Shown here in pieces: positions 8,937 through 17,238 of a stretch of 64,000 bases of DNA. The notes beneath the pieces are model-generated. The model saw nothing but the letters and a program-made list of their open reading frames with translations, was not told the DNA's origin and searched no databases. A program made the position numbers and the translations under genes. Origin of the DNA: Streptomyces sp. CG1 (GTDB lineage Bacteria; Actinomycetota; Actinomycetes; Streptomycetales; Streptomycetaceae); NCBI RefSeq assembly GCF_041080625.1, contig NZ_CP163518.1, forward strand, positions 1,922,001 to 1,986,000, written 5' to 3'. The first letter of the stretch is position 1; every line of letters begins with the position of its first letter.

Positions 8937-10016
8937 GTGAACGAATCGCGTGAGGTCGAGGTTCTCGTCGTCGGCGCTGGTCAAGCGGGGCTGTCCAGCG
9001 CCTATCACCTGCAACGCAGCGGATTCGCGCCGGACCGCGACTTCGTGGTCCTCGACCACTCCCCCGCGCCCGGTGGCGCCTGGCAGTTCCGGTGGCCCTC
9101 GCTGACGTACGGCAAGGTGCACGGGATGTACGCGCTGCCCGGCATGGAACTGACGGACGCCGATCCTGGGCGGCCCTCGGCGGAGGTGATCGGCGAATAC
9201 TTCGACCGGTACGAGCGCGCCTTCGGCCTGCGGGTACGGCGGCCGGTCGACGTGCGGGCCGTACACGAGGGGGACGGCGGGCGGTTGCTCGTGGAGACGC
9301 CGGACGGCACCTGGTCGACTCGGGCGCTGATCAACGCGACCGGCACCTGGGACCGACCGTTCTGGCCGCGCTATCCCGGTCAGGAGACCTTTCGCGGGCG
9401 GCAGCTGCACACCGCGCAGTACTCCGGGCCCGAGGAGTTCGCCGGGCAGCGGGTGGTGGTCGTGGGCGGCGGTGCCTCGGGTACCCAGCATCTGCTGGAG
9501 CTGGCCCCCTATGCGGCAGCGACCACCTGGGTCACCCGGCGGCCCCCGGTGTTCCGCGAGGGTCCGTTCGGCCAGGAGGCGGGCCGCGCCGCCGTCGCGC
9601 TGGTGGAGGAACGGGTGCGTCAGGGGCTGCCACCGCGCAGCGTGGTCTCGGTCACCGGGCTGCCCCTCAACGACGCCGTCCGGCAGGGGCTCGCGGACGG
9701 GGTCCTGGAAGCGCAGCCGATGTTCGACCGGATCACTCCGGACGGCGTGGCGTGGGACGACGGACGGCAGGTCACCGCTGACGTCATCCTCTGGGCGACC
9801 GGGTTCCGGGCCGCGCTGGACCATCTCCGTCCGCTGCGGCTGCGCGAGCCGGGCGGCGGGATCCGGGTCGAAGGCACCAGGGCGGTGGCCGATCCACGCG
9901 TCCACCTCGTCGGCTACGGTCCCTCGGCCAGCACCATCGGCGCCAACCGGGCCGGCCGGGCGGCCGTCCGGGACATCAGGCGGTTGCTGGCCGAGGAACA
10001 GCCGGTCGCCGCGTGA
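8937..10016 (+). CDS. FAD/NAD(P)-dependent flavin-containing monooxygenase-like oxidoreductase
   Basis: 359-residue cytosolic flavoprotein of the CzcO/FMO-like group. FAD-binding GAGQAG at residues 13-18, the linker block GAWQFRWPSLTYG (about 48-60), and the NAD(P)-binding motif VVVGGGASG (about 174-182) are visible; the late ATGF-type motif (LWATGFRAALDHL) is also present. The GTG at 8937 is preceded by GGTAGAAGC. Substrate unknown. It follows the sulfonate cassette but is separated from it by about 140 bases and the ssuD remnant, so linkage to sulfur oxidation is only a guess. Confidence 0.85.
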   Translation: MNESREVEVLVVGAGQAGLSSAYHLQRSGFAPDRDFVVLDHSPAPGGAWQFRWPSLTYGKVHGMYALPGMELTDADPGRPSAEVIGEYFDRYERAFGLRVRRPVDVRAVHEGDGGRLLVETPDGTWSTRALINATGTWDRPFWPRYPGQETFRGRQLHTAQYSGPEEFAGQRVVVVGGGASGTQHLLELAPYAAATTWVTRRPPVFREGPFGQEAGRAAVALVEERVRQGLPPRSVVSVTGLPLNDAVRQGLADGVLEAQPMFDRITPDGVAWDDGRQVTADVILWATGFRAALDHLRPLRLREPGGGIRVEGTRAVADPRVHLVGYGPSASTIGANRAGRAAVRDIRRLLAEEQPVAA

Positions 10017-10038
10017 CCCCCCACGGCCTCCCGCGGCC

Positions 10039-10449
10039 TCAGCGGACCATGGGCCCGGACCCGGCCCGGCTCTCGGACGGGGTCTGTGCCTGTACCGCGC
10101 CCCGGTGTGCGGCGTCGAAGTCCGCACGGTTCCGCAGGTGCGTCGCATAGTCGGCGGTGAAGCGGGTGTCTCCCAGCCTGACCGTGACGAACCGCAGCAG
10201 AGACTCGGAGGTCGGTCCCTTCCGGACCGGATACGTCGCCGGAAACAAGTAGCCCTCTGGGTTGCCGTGAGCGTCGCCGGGCAGTTTCAGGTCGGCTTCT
10301 CCGATGGACTTGCGCATGCTTCCCGGGGCAGCTCGAGGGCCTGGTCGATCGCGTCGTACACCTGGCTCGCGCGCCGGCCCTCCGGGACGACCAGCGCGGC
10401 GGGCGGTGGCTCCTGACTCCGGCACATGCCCCGTTTGGCTGCCGCAGCG
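10039..10449 (-). pseudogene. Endolytic transglycosylase MltG fragment
   Basis: Two minus-strand frames give pieces of MltG: LVVPEGRRASQVYDAIDQAL (about 10400-10340) and, after a frameshift near 10330, LKLPGDAHGNPEGYLFPATY (about 10300-10235). These match consecutive segments of the YceG-like domain that cuts nascent peptidoglycan. The membrane anchor, the N-terminal half and the C-terminal catalytic region are missing, and the tail after 10200 no longer resembles the family. Intact MltG proteins are far longer. A decayed duplicate rather than the housekeeping copy. Confidence 0.65.
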
Positions 10450-12258
10450 TCAGCTCGTCGGTTCCAGTTGTGCGTCGCGGCGCACCAGGGCGGCGTATCG
10501 CCCGTCCAGTTCCAGCAGTTGCTCATGGCTGCCCCGTTCGGCGACCCGCCCGGAGTCGAGGACCACGATCTGGTCGGCGCTGCGGATCGTGGACAGACGG
10601 TGGGCGATGGTGATCGTCGTCCGGTCGGCCGACAGGGCGTCGATCGCCTCCTGGACGGCGGCCTCCGTACGGGTGTCGAGCGCGCTGGTCGCCTCGTCGA
10701 GGATGAGGACCGGCGGATCGCGCAGGATCGTGCGTGCTATCGCGAGGCGCTGCTTCTCACCGCCGGAGAAGCGGTGGCCGCGTTCACCGACGACCGTGTC
10801 GTAGCCGTCGGGCAGCGCGGCTATGTGGTCGTGTATCTGCGCCGCCCTGGCCGCCGCCTGCAGTTCCTCGTCGGTGGCGTCCGGCTTGGCGAAGCGGAGG
10901 TTGTCGGCGACCGAGGCGTGGAAGAGATACGTCTCCTGGGAGACGACGCCGACCGCGCGGGCGAGGGTGTCGAAGTCGAGGTCCCGGACGTCGACGCCGT
11001 CCACCGTGACACGGCCGCCGGTGACGTCGTAGAGCCGAGGCACCAGATAGCCGAGCGTGGACTTGCCGGCTCCGGTCGGCCCGACGACGGCGAGGCTGCC
11101 GCCCGCGGGGACGGTGACGTCTATGCCGTCGAGGACGGGACGGGTCCTGTCGTCGTTGTCGTAGCGGAACTCGACTCCCTCGAAGCGGATTTCGCCCTTG
11201 ACCTGGTCGAGGTGGACGGGCCGCTCGCGCTCGGTGATGTCGATCGGCAGGTCCAGATACTCGAAGATGCGCTGGAAGAGCGCGAGGGACGTCTGGATCT
11301 GGACACCGGTCGCGAGCAGGCTCACGGCCGGGCGGAACAGCCCCTGCTGGAGCGAGACGAAGGCGACGATGGTGCCGAGCGAGACCTTGGGGCCGCCGAA
11401 CTGGAGGGCGAGACCAGCCGTCCAGTAGATGATGGCGGGCATCGCGGCCATGACGATCGTGATCACGGCCATGCGCCAGCGGCCGGCCATGTTCGACTTC
11501 ACTTCCAGATCGACCAGTCGCTCGGACTCGTCCGCGAAGGAGGCGGTCAGCGAGTCGGAGCGGCCCATGGTGCGGCCGAGCAGGATGCCGCTGACCGAGA
11601 GCGACTCCGTGACGGTGGCCGCCATCGCGGCCATCTGTTTCTGCCGCTGCGTGGTGATCTTCTTGCGTTCGTTGCCGACGCGGCGGCTTATCCATACGAA
11701 CACCGGCAGCAGGAGCATCGAGACGATCGTGAGCCGCCAGTCTAGGGCCACCATCGCGACGATCGTGGCGACGACGCTGGTGGCGTTGGAGACCAGGGAG
11801 GTGGCGGTGGAGGTGACGGTGGCCTGCATGCCACCGATGTCGTTGGCGATCCGGGACTGGACCTCGCCGGTGCGCGTGCGCGTGAAGAAGGCGAGGGACA
11901 TGCGCTGCAGACGGCCGTAGACCGCGGTGCGCAGGTCGTGCATGACGCGCTGGCCGACAGTGGTCGAGATCAGCGTCTGGAGCACGCCGAAGACGCTGGA
12001 GAGGACCGCGCTGAGGATCATGCCCAGCGCGAGCAGGCTGAGCAGGCCGGTGCGGCCCTGGGGGATCGCGACGTCCAGGGTCTCCTTGAGCAGGAACGGC
12101 GTGGCCACCGAGACCAGCGAGGCGGCGCCGACCAGCAGGCCGACGATCGCGAGCCGCCCGCGGTAGGGACGGAAGAGTTTCAGGATGCGGCGCACCTGCC
12201 GGGGCTGCTCCTTGGCGTCGGCAGGCGGGGTCCAGGACATTTCACGGTCGGGGTGCAT
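10450..12258 (-). CDS. ABC exporter, fused membrane and ATPase domains
   Basis: 602-residue half-transporter that probably works as a homodimer in the inner membrane. Six membrane helices span roughly residues 35-315, followed by an ATPase with Walker A GPTGAGKST (about 390-400), signature FSGGEKQRLAIART, Walker B VLILDEATSALD and switch His in IAHRLST. All catalytic motifs are intact. The start at 12258 has GGAG four bases upstream; an in-frame ATG six codons later is possible. It is divergently transcribed from a MarR gene across a palindrome, which suggests MarR-controlled drug or lipid export. Confidence 0.93.
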   Translation of the reverse strand: MHPDREMSWTPPADAKEQPRQVRRILKLFRPYRGRLAIVGLLVGAASLVSVATPFLLKETLDVAIPQGRTGLLSLLALGMILSAVLSSVFGVLQTLISTTVGQRVMHDLRTAVYGRLQRMSLAFFTRTRTGEVQSRIANDIGGMQATVTSTATSLVSNATSVVATIVAMVALDWRLTIVSMLLLPVFVWISRRVGNERKKITTQRQKQMAAMAATVTESLSVSGILLGRTMGRSDSLTASFADESERLVDLEVKSNMAGRWRMAVITIVMAAMPAIIYWTAGLALQFGGPKVSLGTIVAFVSLQQGLFRPAVSLLATGVQIQTSLALFQRIFEYLDLPIDITERERPVHLDQVKGEIRFEGVEFRYDNDDRTRPVLDGIDVTVPAGGSLAVVGPTGAGKSTLGYLVPRLYDVTGGRVTVDGVDVRDLDFDTLARAVGVVSQETYLFHASVADNLRFAKPDATDEELQAAARAAQIHDHIAALPDGYDTVVGERGHRFSGGEKQRLAIARTILRDPPVLILDEATSALDTRTEAAVQEAIDALSADRTTITIAHRLSTIRSADQIVVLDSGRVAERGSHEQLLELDGRYAALVRRDAQLEPTS

Positions 12259-12323
12259 GGGCTCCTACGGAGGTGAACGGGCGCCGGCCGGAGGGCGGCC
12301 GACGATGACGAACGGATCGTAGC

Positions 12324-12348
12324 TCATTGTTACCTATACTCACAATGA
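12324..12348. promoter_or_regulatory. MarR-type palindromic operator in divergent promoter region
   Basis: TCATTGT, an 11-base spacer, then ACAATGA form a perfect 7-bp inverted repeat between the exporter and the MarR gene. A -10-like TATACT (12335-12340, plus strand) lies inside the spacer, so repressor binding would block the MarR promoter directly. Confidence 0.65.
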
Positions 12349-12372
12349 ACTGCATCCTGATATTGTTCCCGC

Positions 12373-12822
12373 ATGACCACGCCCGATCCCGACGGCCTGC
12401 TCGCCGAGCAGTTGCTACGGCTGACCCGCCGGGTGCACCGCATCCAGAGGCGCCATCTGCAACAGAACGACCTCGGCGTCACACCGGCCCAGTCCCGGTT
12501 GCTGCGCACCCTCGCGCACTACGCCTCGCCCCCGCGCATGGCCGACCTCGCCGAGCGCCTGGAGGTGGTACCGCGAGCCGTGACGACGCTGGTCGACGGG
12601 CTGGAGGCGAACGGGAAGGTGCGGCGGATGCCGGATCCGGCGAACCGGCGAGTGACCCGGATCGAGCTGACGGACGAGGGGCGCGCGACCCTGCGTGAGC
12701 TGGGCGGCGCACGCCGCTCGGCGGCCGAGGAGATTCTCGCTCCGCTGACGGAGAAGGAGCGCCAGGTGCTCGGCGTGCTGCTGGACACCCTGATCGAGGG
12801 TGACCGGGACACACGCTGCTGA
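12373..12822 (+). CDS. MarR-family transcriptional regulator
   Basis: 149-residue winged-helix DNA-binding protein. The helix-turn-helix (about residues 50-75, MADLAERLEVVPRAVTTLVDGLE) and the wing (DPANRRVTRIELTDEG, about 87-102) follow the MarR pattern, with dimerisation helices at both ends. The ATG at 12373 lies 24 bases after the palindrome. It is divergent from the ABC exporter, so it probably represses both that gene and itself until a ligand binds. Confidence 0.9.
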   Translation: MTTPDPDGLLAEQLLRLTRRVHRIQRRHLQQNDLGVTPAQSRLLRTLAHYASPPRMADLAERLEVVPRAVTTLVDGLEANGKVRRMPDPANRRVTRIELTDEGRATLRELGGARRSAAEEILAPLTEKERQVLGVLLDTLIEGDRDTRC

Positions 12823-12841
12823 GCCGCCCGCCGGTATCCGG

Positions 12842-14218
12842 TCAGCCCGCCTCCGGCGCGGGCTCCTTGACGGTCGGCTGGATCCCGCCGTCGGGTTGCG
12901 CCTCCAGACCCTCGTCGGGCACGAAGGCGATCTCCCCGTCCAGCACCTTCTTGGCCCGCGCGGTGTCCAGCGCGCCTTCCCAGCGGGAGACCGCGAAGAC
13001 GGCTACACAGTTGCCGAGCAGGTTGGTGGTGACCCGCATGGAGTCCATGATCCGGTCGACGCCGAGCAGCAGGGCGACCGCTCCGGCGGGGATGACGCCC
13101 AGCGAGGTCGCCGTCGCGGACAGCGCGAGAAAGGCCGAACCGGGCACGCCCGCCATGCCCTTGCTGGTCAGCATGAGCACGAGGACGACCGTGATCTGCT
13201 GGCCGAGATCGAGGTCGGCGCCCACCGCCTGCGCGATGAACAGGGTGCCGATGGAGAGGTAGATCGAGGCGCCGTCGAGGTTGAAGGAGTAGCCGGTGGG
13301 CAGTACCAGGCCCACGGCATCGTCCCGGCAGCCCGCCTGCCGCAGCTTCTGCATCATGCGCGGCATGACGCTCTCGCTGGAGGCCGTGCCGAGAGCCAGC
13401 AGCAGTTCCTCACGGGCGTAGCGGACGAACTTCCACAGGCGCAGCCCGCTGACCAGCCACAGCGCCACCCCCAGCAGCACGAGGAAGGCCGCGGCGACGG
13501 CGTAGCACAGGACGATGAGCTTGCCGTAGGTCTTCATGACCCCGAGGCCGTACTGGCCGACGAGGTGGACCATCGCGCCGAACACGGCGAGCGGCGCGAG
13601 CCGCATGACGAAGCCGACGACGGCGAACACGACCTCCTGTGCCTGCTCGATGGCCGGCACGATGCTCGGGACCTTGCTGTTGCCGAGGTGGAGCAGTGCC
13701 GCGCCGACCAGACAGGCCAGGACGAGGACCTGCAGCAGCGCGTTGTCCGCGAAGGCACCGACGAAACTGTCCGGCAGGGCGTTCAGGACGAACTCGGTCG
13801 TGGACGGCAGCGCACCGCCATGAGTTTGCCGGTCGACCGCCGAGGCGTCGAGTTTCGTGGGGTCCACATGCATCCCGGTGCCGGGACCGGCCACATTGGC
13901 GGCGACCAGGCCGAGGAGCAGGGCGACCGTGGACGCCACCTCGAACCAGATCAGGGCCTTCAGCCCGATCCGCCCGAAGGCCTTCAGATCACCGGCCTTG
14001 GCGATGCCGACGACGACCACACAGAACACCAGCGGCGAGATGACCGCCTTGATCAGGCGCACGAAACCGTCGCCGAGCGGCTGGAAAGCCATGGCCGCCT
14101 CGGGCCACAACTTCCCGACGGCGATGCCGAGCACGAGCGCGCAGGCGACCTGCGCGAAGAGGGAGGTACGCAGTATGCGTGCGACGCGTCGCGGCAGGGA
14201 CGGTACGGACTGCGGCAC
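12842..14218 (-). CDS. dctA: C4-dicarboxylate/H+ or Na+ symporter (DctA type)
   Basis: Membrane symporter of the DAACS/DctA family importing succinate, fumarate or malate. Multiple hydrophobic helices, the family motif LPTGYSFNLDGASIY (about residues 300-315) and the helical hairpin segment ITVVLVLMLTSKGMAGVPGS are present. Length (458) is standard. The GTG at 14218 is preferred because CTAGGAG lies five bases upstream; the GTG at 14224 overlaps that site. Substrate assignment rests on family resemblance. Confidence 0.9.
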   Translation of the reverse strand: MPQSVPSLPRRVARILRTSLFAQVACALVLGIAVGKLWPEAAMAFQPLGDGFVRLIKAVISPLVFCVVVVGIAKAGDLKAFGRIGLKALIWFEVASTVALLLGLVAANVAGPGTGMHVDPTKLDASAVDRQTHGGALPSTTEFVLNALPDSFVGAFADNALLQVLVLACLVGAALLHLGNSKVPSIVPAIEQAQEVVFAVVGFVMRLAPLAVFGAMVHLVGQYGLGVMKTYGKLIVLCYAVAAAFLVLLGVALWLVSGLRLWKFVRYAREELLLALGTASSESVMPRMMQKLRQAGCRDDAVGLVLPTGYSFNLDGASIYLSIGTLFIAQAVGADLDLGQQITVVLVLMLTSKGMAGVPGSAFLALSATATSLGVIPAGAVALLLGVDRIMDSMRVTTNLLGNCVAVFAVSRWEGALDTARAKKVLDGEIAFVPDEGLEAQPDGGIQPTVKEPAPEAG

Positions 14219-14384
14219 GGGCACTCCTAGGGGGCGTCGACGCGCAGAAGCCGAACGGGACTTCTGCGATACGGAAAGTGGCTTCCGTGTCGATCACTCT
14301 GGAGCCGTTGCTGATCCCCACGGAGACACCCGTGTCACAGCCATGTAAATCACACCGCGCGTGGCGCACTCCACATCGCCGCGC

Positions 14385-15995
14385 TCAGCAGCGGTAGCGA
14401 TCCTCCGTCAACACGCCCTGAACCGTGGTCAACGCATGGTCGTAGCAGCCATCTGATCCGTACAGCCGATAGCGCTCGCTCGACGTGCCTACCGCGTGCC
14501 GCTGATCGCGCGGGACGTTCATCGTGTACGCCGCGTCGCCGCTGTAGGTGTCGTCGAGTTGTGACCAGGTGGTGCGCCGGCCGTCCCGCAGTTCCCCGAA
14601 CGACGCGCGATCGCCGAGGGTCAGCACGGTGCGCAGCCGGTTGTCCGTGCCGATGGTCGTGGCGCCGTTCAGGGTGTACGGCCGGTGTGTGTGCGTCATC
14701 CACTCGGGACCCTGTCCGCCGACGGTGACCGTCTGGTCGTCGGACCACGTCGCGTCCAGTCCGTCCGTGTTCTCGCCCTCGGTCCAGCGGTGGACGGAGG
14801 TGTTGGCGAGCGTCCGGGTGACGGTGGTGGTCACGCGGCCGTGCGAGGTGTCGAGGTAGCCGGACACGGTGAGCCGGTGTCCGGCCTCGGTGTCCACGCG
14901 ATTCTCCGAACCGGGCGTGTAGGTGGAGGAATTGGCGATGTCCGTCGCCCGGTCCGCGGTGAGCGCGCCGGTGACCTGGGCGCGGTGCGCGTCCTGCCAG
15001 ACCAGCACGTTCACCGGCGCGCTCCAGCCCGACTGGCCCACGGGCACACCGACGACGGACACGTCGACACGGTGCGGACGGCCATCGTCGAGCAGGCCCG
15101 CGAAGGGCGTCAGGTCGTACTCGACGGGACGCACGTCGAAGGCGCCCGGCGCCGGAAGGACGTACCAGAGGAAGGGGTTGGACCAGCCGCCGGTCCAGAC
15201 GTTCGGGAACGGCGCGGCGATTCCGGCGAGTCGGCCGTCGACCTTGATCTGCACCTCGCGGTAGGGACCGTGATCGGCCTTGCAGGAGTACGACGCCGGG
15301 TCGGCCACGGTGAGATACCAGAACTCCTCGCAGCCGCCGCCCGAACCGGTCGCGTAGACCTCGGCGACGATCCGCTCGCTGTTGCGCGGGGCGGTGAGGG
15401 TCGTGCCGTCGGGCGAGTCGGCGAGCGTGAGGACACGGTCGGGGGTCCGCTCGGCGGGGCGGCCCGCGTAGAAGGTCAGGCTGACATGCACGTCGATGAC
15501 ACCGGTGTACGTGTCGTCCACCACGTTGCCGATCAGCATCTCGACGTCCTGCGGGCTGCGGAAGGTGTCGCTGTAGCGGGTGACGTCCTTCTCGACGTGC
15601 CATGCGATGCCGTCGGGCGAGGGTTCGGGTGTGGAGGTACGCAGGATCTCGACCCCGCCGACGTGCAGATAGCCGAGGCGGTCGTACTGACGGCCCTTCA
15701 CCTTGCCGTCGAGCCGCAGGACGACCTTGCTCCAGTGGTCGCCGCAGCCCTGGGGCGGGGTGTAGGCGCCGCGGTAGGGTGTGAAGTCGCGGAACTGGGC
15801 GTCAGCGAGGGTGACCTGGCACGACCTGGTGTGCGGCCGGTCGACGGGCGGTGCCGCGGTGACCGGGTCGTGCCAGTCGGTACCGAACTCGGCCGGAACG
15901 TCGGCCGCTCGGGCGACGGCGGCTCCGGTACCGAAAAACGCGCTCGCCAGGAGCGTCACTCCGGCGAGCATGGACATGACTATCCGTCTACTCAT
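14385..15995 (-). CDS. Secreted PNGase A-like protein (peptide-N4-asparagine amidase A family)
   Basis: 536 residues with a Sec signal peptide (MSRRIVMSMLAG, hydrophobic core, cleavage near AARA-AD around residue 31). The N-terminal half carries the block GYLHVGGVEILRTSTPEP typical of the peptide-N4-(N-acetyl-beta-glucosaminyl)asparagine amidase A domain, followed by beta-rich regions. Known members remove N-glycans from glycopeptides. Six or more cysteines in the mature part suit an extracellular disulfide-stabilised protein. It stands alone between convergently and tandemly placed genes. The enzyme activity is inferred from family resemblance. Confidence 0.75.
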   Translation of the reverse strand: MSRRIVMSMLAGVTLLASAFFGTGAAVARAADVPAEFGTDWHDPVTAAPPVDRPHTRSCQVTLADAQFRDFTPYRGAYTPPQGCGDHWSKVVLRLDGKVKGRQYDRLGYLHVGGVEILRTSTPEPSPDGIAWHVEKDVTRYSDTFRSPQDVEMLIGNVVDDTYTGVIDVHVSLTFYAGRPAERTPDRVLTLADSPDGTTLTAPRNSERIVAEVYATGSGGGCEEFWYLTVADPASYSCKADHGPYREVQIKVDGRLAGIAAPFPNVWTGGWSNPFLWYVLPAPGAFDVRPVEYDLTPFAGLLDDGRPHRVDVSVVGVPVGQSGWSAPVNVLVWQDAHRAQVTGALTADRATDIANSSTYTPGSENRVDTEAGHRLTVSGYLDTSHGRVTTTVTRTLANTSVHRWTEGENTDGLDATWSDDQTVTVGGQGPEWMTHTHRPYTLNGATTIGTDNRLRTVLTLGDRASFGELRDGRRTTWSQLDDTYSGDAAYTMNVPRDQRHAVGTSSERYRLYGSDGCYDHALTTVQGVLTEDRYRC

Positions 15996-16167
15996 GGCCG
16001 GTGTTCTACGGGGAGTCGGGGGCGGCCCGCAATGACGCGTCCGGGAGAACGGCGCGATCGGGCCTGATCGACCCGGAGGGCTTGTGGGCGCCGAGATGCA
16101 CCTTGGGCGCGCTGGTGTCGGGGCGGCCTGGGAAAGACCGCCCGAGGCGGACGGAGGTGCCGGTGTG

Positions 16168-16920
16168 TCAGGCGCGCAGTTCCCCCCTGTCGCCCATCAC
16201 CATCACAGGGCGCCGGGCCGGATCGAGGGTGCGCAGCAGGAACTCCATGGCGTCCTTGGGAACGCTGACGCACGCGGACGTGCCGTCGCCGTGGTCGAGG
16301 TGCAGCCAGATGCCGCCGCCCTTCGCATCACCCTCGGGGCGAGCGCCGTCGTCCGGCGGGTGACCCGGGCGACGGTTGTAGTCGATGGCGATGACGTAGT
16401 CGAAGTCGTGCTGATGCGCCTCTTCCCAGTTCGGGGGCGCGAAGGAGTGCGCGTCCTGGAGGTACGGCAGCCTGCTGCCGGGGTCGTCGAGCACACCGCC
16501 CGCGTCGGAGAGGCCGAACACACCGACGGGACTGCGCTCGTCACCCTCGCGATGGCGCCTGGTCCAACCATTGCGGCCGTTGTGCGCCGGCCAGGTGGCC
16601 ATCGGTCGCCACTCCGGGCCCTCCTTCATGTACAGCACGGCAGTGGAGTCGGGCGAGTTCTCGCCTTCGCCGTACACCACGAAGGCCTGGCCGGTGTATC
16701 GAGGGATCCGACGGTACAGCCGGTCGCCGACTCCCGGGATGCGGGTCGGGTCGGCCGTGGGGGCGGTCAAGACCATCGGGCTCCATGTGGCCTGCCCATG
16801 GGAACCTTCCGCCCCGCCGGCGCGAGCCGGGCCGGACGCGTCGACCCCACACGCGGACAGAGTCGCCGCCAGTGCCCCAAAGGCCGTCACCGCGACCGCC
16901 GTTCGCCACACGTTGTCCAT
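16168..16920 (-). CDS. L,D-transpeptidase (YkuD-like) lipoprotein
   Basis: 250 residues: a lipobox-type signal (LAATLSAC near residue 23), then a YkuD-like fold region with WPAHNGRNGW, SPVGVFGLSDAGG and the catalytic block HGDGTSACVSVPKD, whose Cys would be the nucleophile. Known relatives crosslink peptidoglycan or attach proteins to it. The usual SHGCVR motif is modified to TSACVSV, a variant seen in actinobacterial members. The ATG at 16920 is selected because the signal peptide starts there; the ribosome site is weak. Confidence 0.75.
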   Translation of the reverse strand: MDNVWRTAVAVTAFGALAATLSACGVDASGPARAGGAEGSHGQATWSPMVLTAPTADPTRIPGVGDRLYRRIPRYTGQAFVVYGEGENSPDSTAVLYMKEGPEWRPMATWPAHNGRNGWTRRHREGDERSPVGVFGLSDAGGVLDDPGSRLPYLQDAHSFAPPNWEEAHQHDFDYVIAIDYNRRPGHPPDDGARPEGDAKGGGIWLHLDHGDGTSACVSVPKDAMEFLLRTLDPARRPVMVMGDRGELRA

Positions 16921-17238
16921 CAGCACATGACCATCGTGGCTCACGTACCAGTAGATAGTGTGATCTTCGGGACATTCGGGTGACGACCTCGGGCACGCGA
17001 CCGACCGGCCGTCCACCCGGTCGGCCGGCGCCGGCCGACCAGGGCTCCCCCGGCGATGCCGGACCACGTGCCCCGTGGCCGGAAGCCGGTGGAATTCACC
17101 GCCCGGTCAGGAAAACCGTTTGAAATTCACCACTCAGCGACGCGAACCTTTCACGGTTCGTCACCGCTTCTCGCCACCTCGCTTCGCCTCGCCTCCTCCT
17201 GCCATCCCTTCCCTCCTGACACGAGCCACTGAGACCTC
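16921..17238. other. Intergenic region with small inverted repeat
   Basis: 318 bases between divergent genes, expected to hold promoters for the lipoprotein gene and the ABC exporter pair. The only clear structure is CGAACC-TTTCAC-GGTTCG (17143-17160), a perfect 6-bp inverted repeat that could be an operator. No gene seen. Confidence 0.45.
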
